39,668 nucleotides of DNA from Bacteroidales bacterium UBA3297 (GTDB taxonomy: Bacteria; Bacteroidota; Bacteroidia; Bacteroidales; Paludibacteraceae): positions 1-39,668 of the forward strand of contig DETD01000006.1 of the NCBI GenBank assembly GCA_002362105.1, read 5' to 3'. The notes beneath the pieces were generated by a model. That model did not search any database. It was given only the letters and a program-made list of their open reading frames with translations, and had not been told where the DNA came from. How positions within the stretch are numbered: position 1 is the first letter of the stretch; each line of letters starts with the position of its first letter. Below are positions 39,186-39,668 of the stretch, one piece after another. The position numbers were made by a program, and so were the translations under genes.

Positions 39186-39668
39186 TTACATTTCAACAAG
39201 CACCTCGTTCTTAGAGCCAGCAGGCATCATAGGAACGATGTTGCCTTCGATAACCTTGCCATTAACGGTCAACTTCTTAACACCCTTCTGGGCGCCAGAG
39301 TTAACGACCTTGATGCTGTATTCAGCACCACGGAACACACGGTTAACCGAATAACCCTTCATGTCGGAAGAAAGACAAGGGTTAATTTCGAGCCCAGTGT
39401 AAGCAGGCTTAATACCGAGCAAGTACTGGCTGACAGTCAACCACATCCAAGCAGCGGTACCGGTCAACCAAGAGTTCTTACCTTCGCCTGGCTTGGCGGC
39501 ATCCTTACCGGCAACCATCTGGCAGTTGACATAAGGCTCAACCTTGTGGAGGGCCTGGTCTTTCAGGTAAGCAGGGCTGATCTTCTTGAAGAGTTCCCAA
39601 GCGTCGTTACCACGTCCGGCAACAGTCTCACCAATGATAACCCAAGGGTTGTTGTGGCAGAAGATACC
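39186..39668 (-). CDS. GH94 cellobiose phosphorylase, C-terminal part
   Basis: The gene enters from the right edge, so only the last 160 residues are seen. They match the end of glycoside hydrolase family 94 phosphorylases: GIFCHNNPWVIIGETVAGRG, then EPYVNCQMVAGKDA, GKNSWLTGTAAWMW, and the closing beta domain KGYSVNRVFRGAEYSIKV. The enzyme splits cellobiose with phosphate into glucose 1-phosphate and glucose in the cytoplasm, saving ATP. The sequence and length of this part agree best with cellobiose phosphorylase; other GH94 specificities remain possible. It fits with the GPH symporter and GH5 glycanase as a cello-oligosaccharide route. Confidence 0.9.
   Translation of the reverse strand, partial: GIFCHNNPWVIIGETVAGRGNDAWELFKKISPAYLKDQALHKVEPYVNCQMVAGKDAAKPGEGKNSWLTGTAAWMWLTVSQYLLGIKPAYTGLEINPCLSSDMKGYSVNRVFRGAEYSIKVVNSGAQKGVKKLTVNGKVIEGNIVPMMPAGSKNEVLVEM

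Overview
The window comes from a member of the Bacteroidales. The support is a PorP/SprF-like protein, a type IX secretion C-terminal sorting signal, Bacteroidetes-type promoters (TTTG, about 19 nt, TAnnTTTG) upstream of many genes, and typical housekeeping genes (metE, pta-ackA, clpS-clpA). No tRNA, rRNA, CRISPR array, integrase or intact insertion sequence was seen.

Layout. 1-5.6 kb is a core block: the end of a PorP/SprF-like gene, a small membrane protein, a LysR regulator divergent from metE with a palindrome between them, and an outer-membrane barrel protein. 5.9-7.7 kb is a small AT-rich accessory patch with an unknown protein, a two-repeat lipoprotein and a broken relative of the first protein. 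7.8-12.6 kb is core again: ackA and pta, each with a clear promoter, an unlisted 33-codon ORF, and a GLUG-repeat protein predicted to be exported by type IX secretion. 12.6-31.2 kb is a large accessory region. It starts with an Rpn/PD-(D/E)XK transposase-like protein and two gene remnants, then holds several defence-like modules, all on the minus strand. 31.6-39.7 kb holds a GPH sugar symporter, a GH5 lipoprotein, clpS-clpA, a C10 cysteine protease and the end of a GH94 cellobiose phosphorylase.

The accessory region has three modules. (i) A retron-like unit at 16.1-19.25 kb: a reverse transcriptase with the retron hallmarks NAxxH and VTG, a long C-terminal extension, a predicted upstream msr-msd RNA with an a1/a2 pairing placed at a predicted promoter, and a downstream protein with an RNxxxH HEPN ribonuclease motif. 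(ii) A two-operon set at 20.1-27.1 kb: a WYL-domain regulator; then a 243-aa unknown protein plus a second, YRDD-type reverse transcriptase; then two paralogous small proteins plus a Pif1-like helicase. Both operons carry the same palindrome (GGTTCC-N9-GGAACC type) centred the same distance (60 bp) upstream of an identical -7 element, so they look like one co-regulated system, probably antiviral. I do not recognise this combination. (iii) An ATPase with a PD-(D/E)XK nuclease partner at 27.2-28.8 kb; the nuclease is frameshifted at an A7 tract.

The edges show repeated rearrangement: a 26-27 bp direct repeat that supplies the last codons of the HEPN gene, two different 33-bp-period tandem repeats, a mosaic duplicate of the symporter 3' end, an AlbA_2/Schlafen-type protein with 12-bp repeats, and two diverged copies of an uncharacterised roughly 30-codon sequence next to sugar-utilisation genes. 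Functions given for unknown proteins rest on motifs and context only; no database search was possible.
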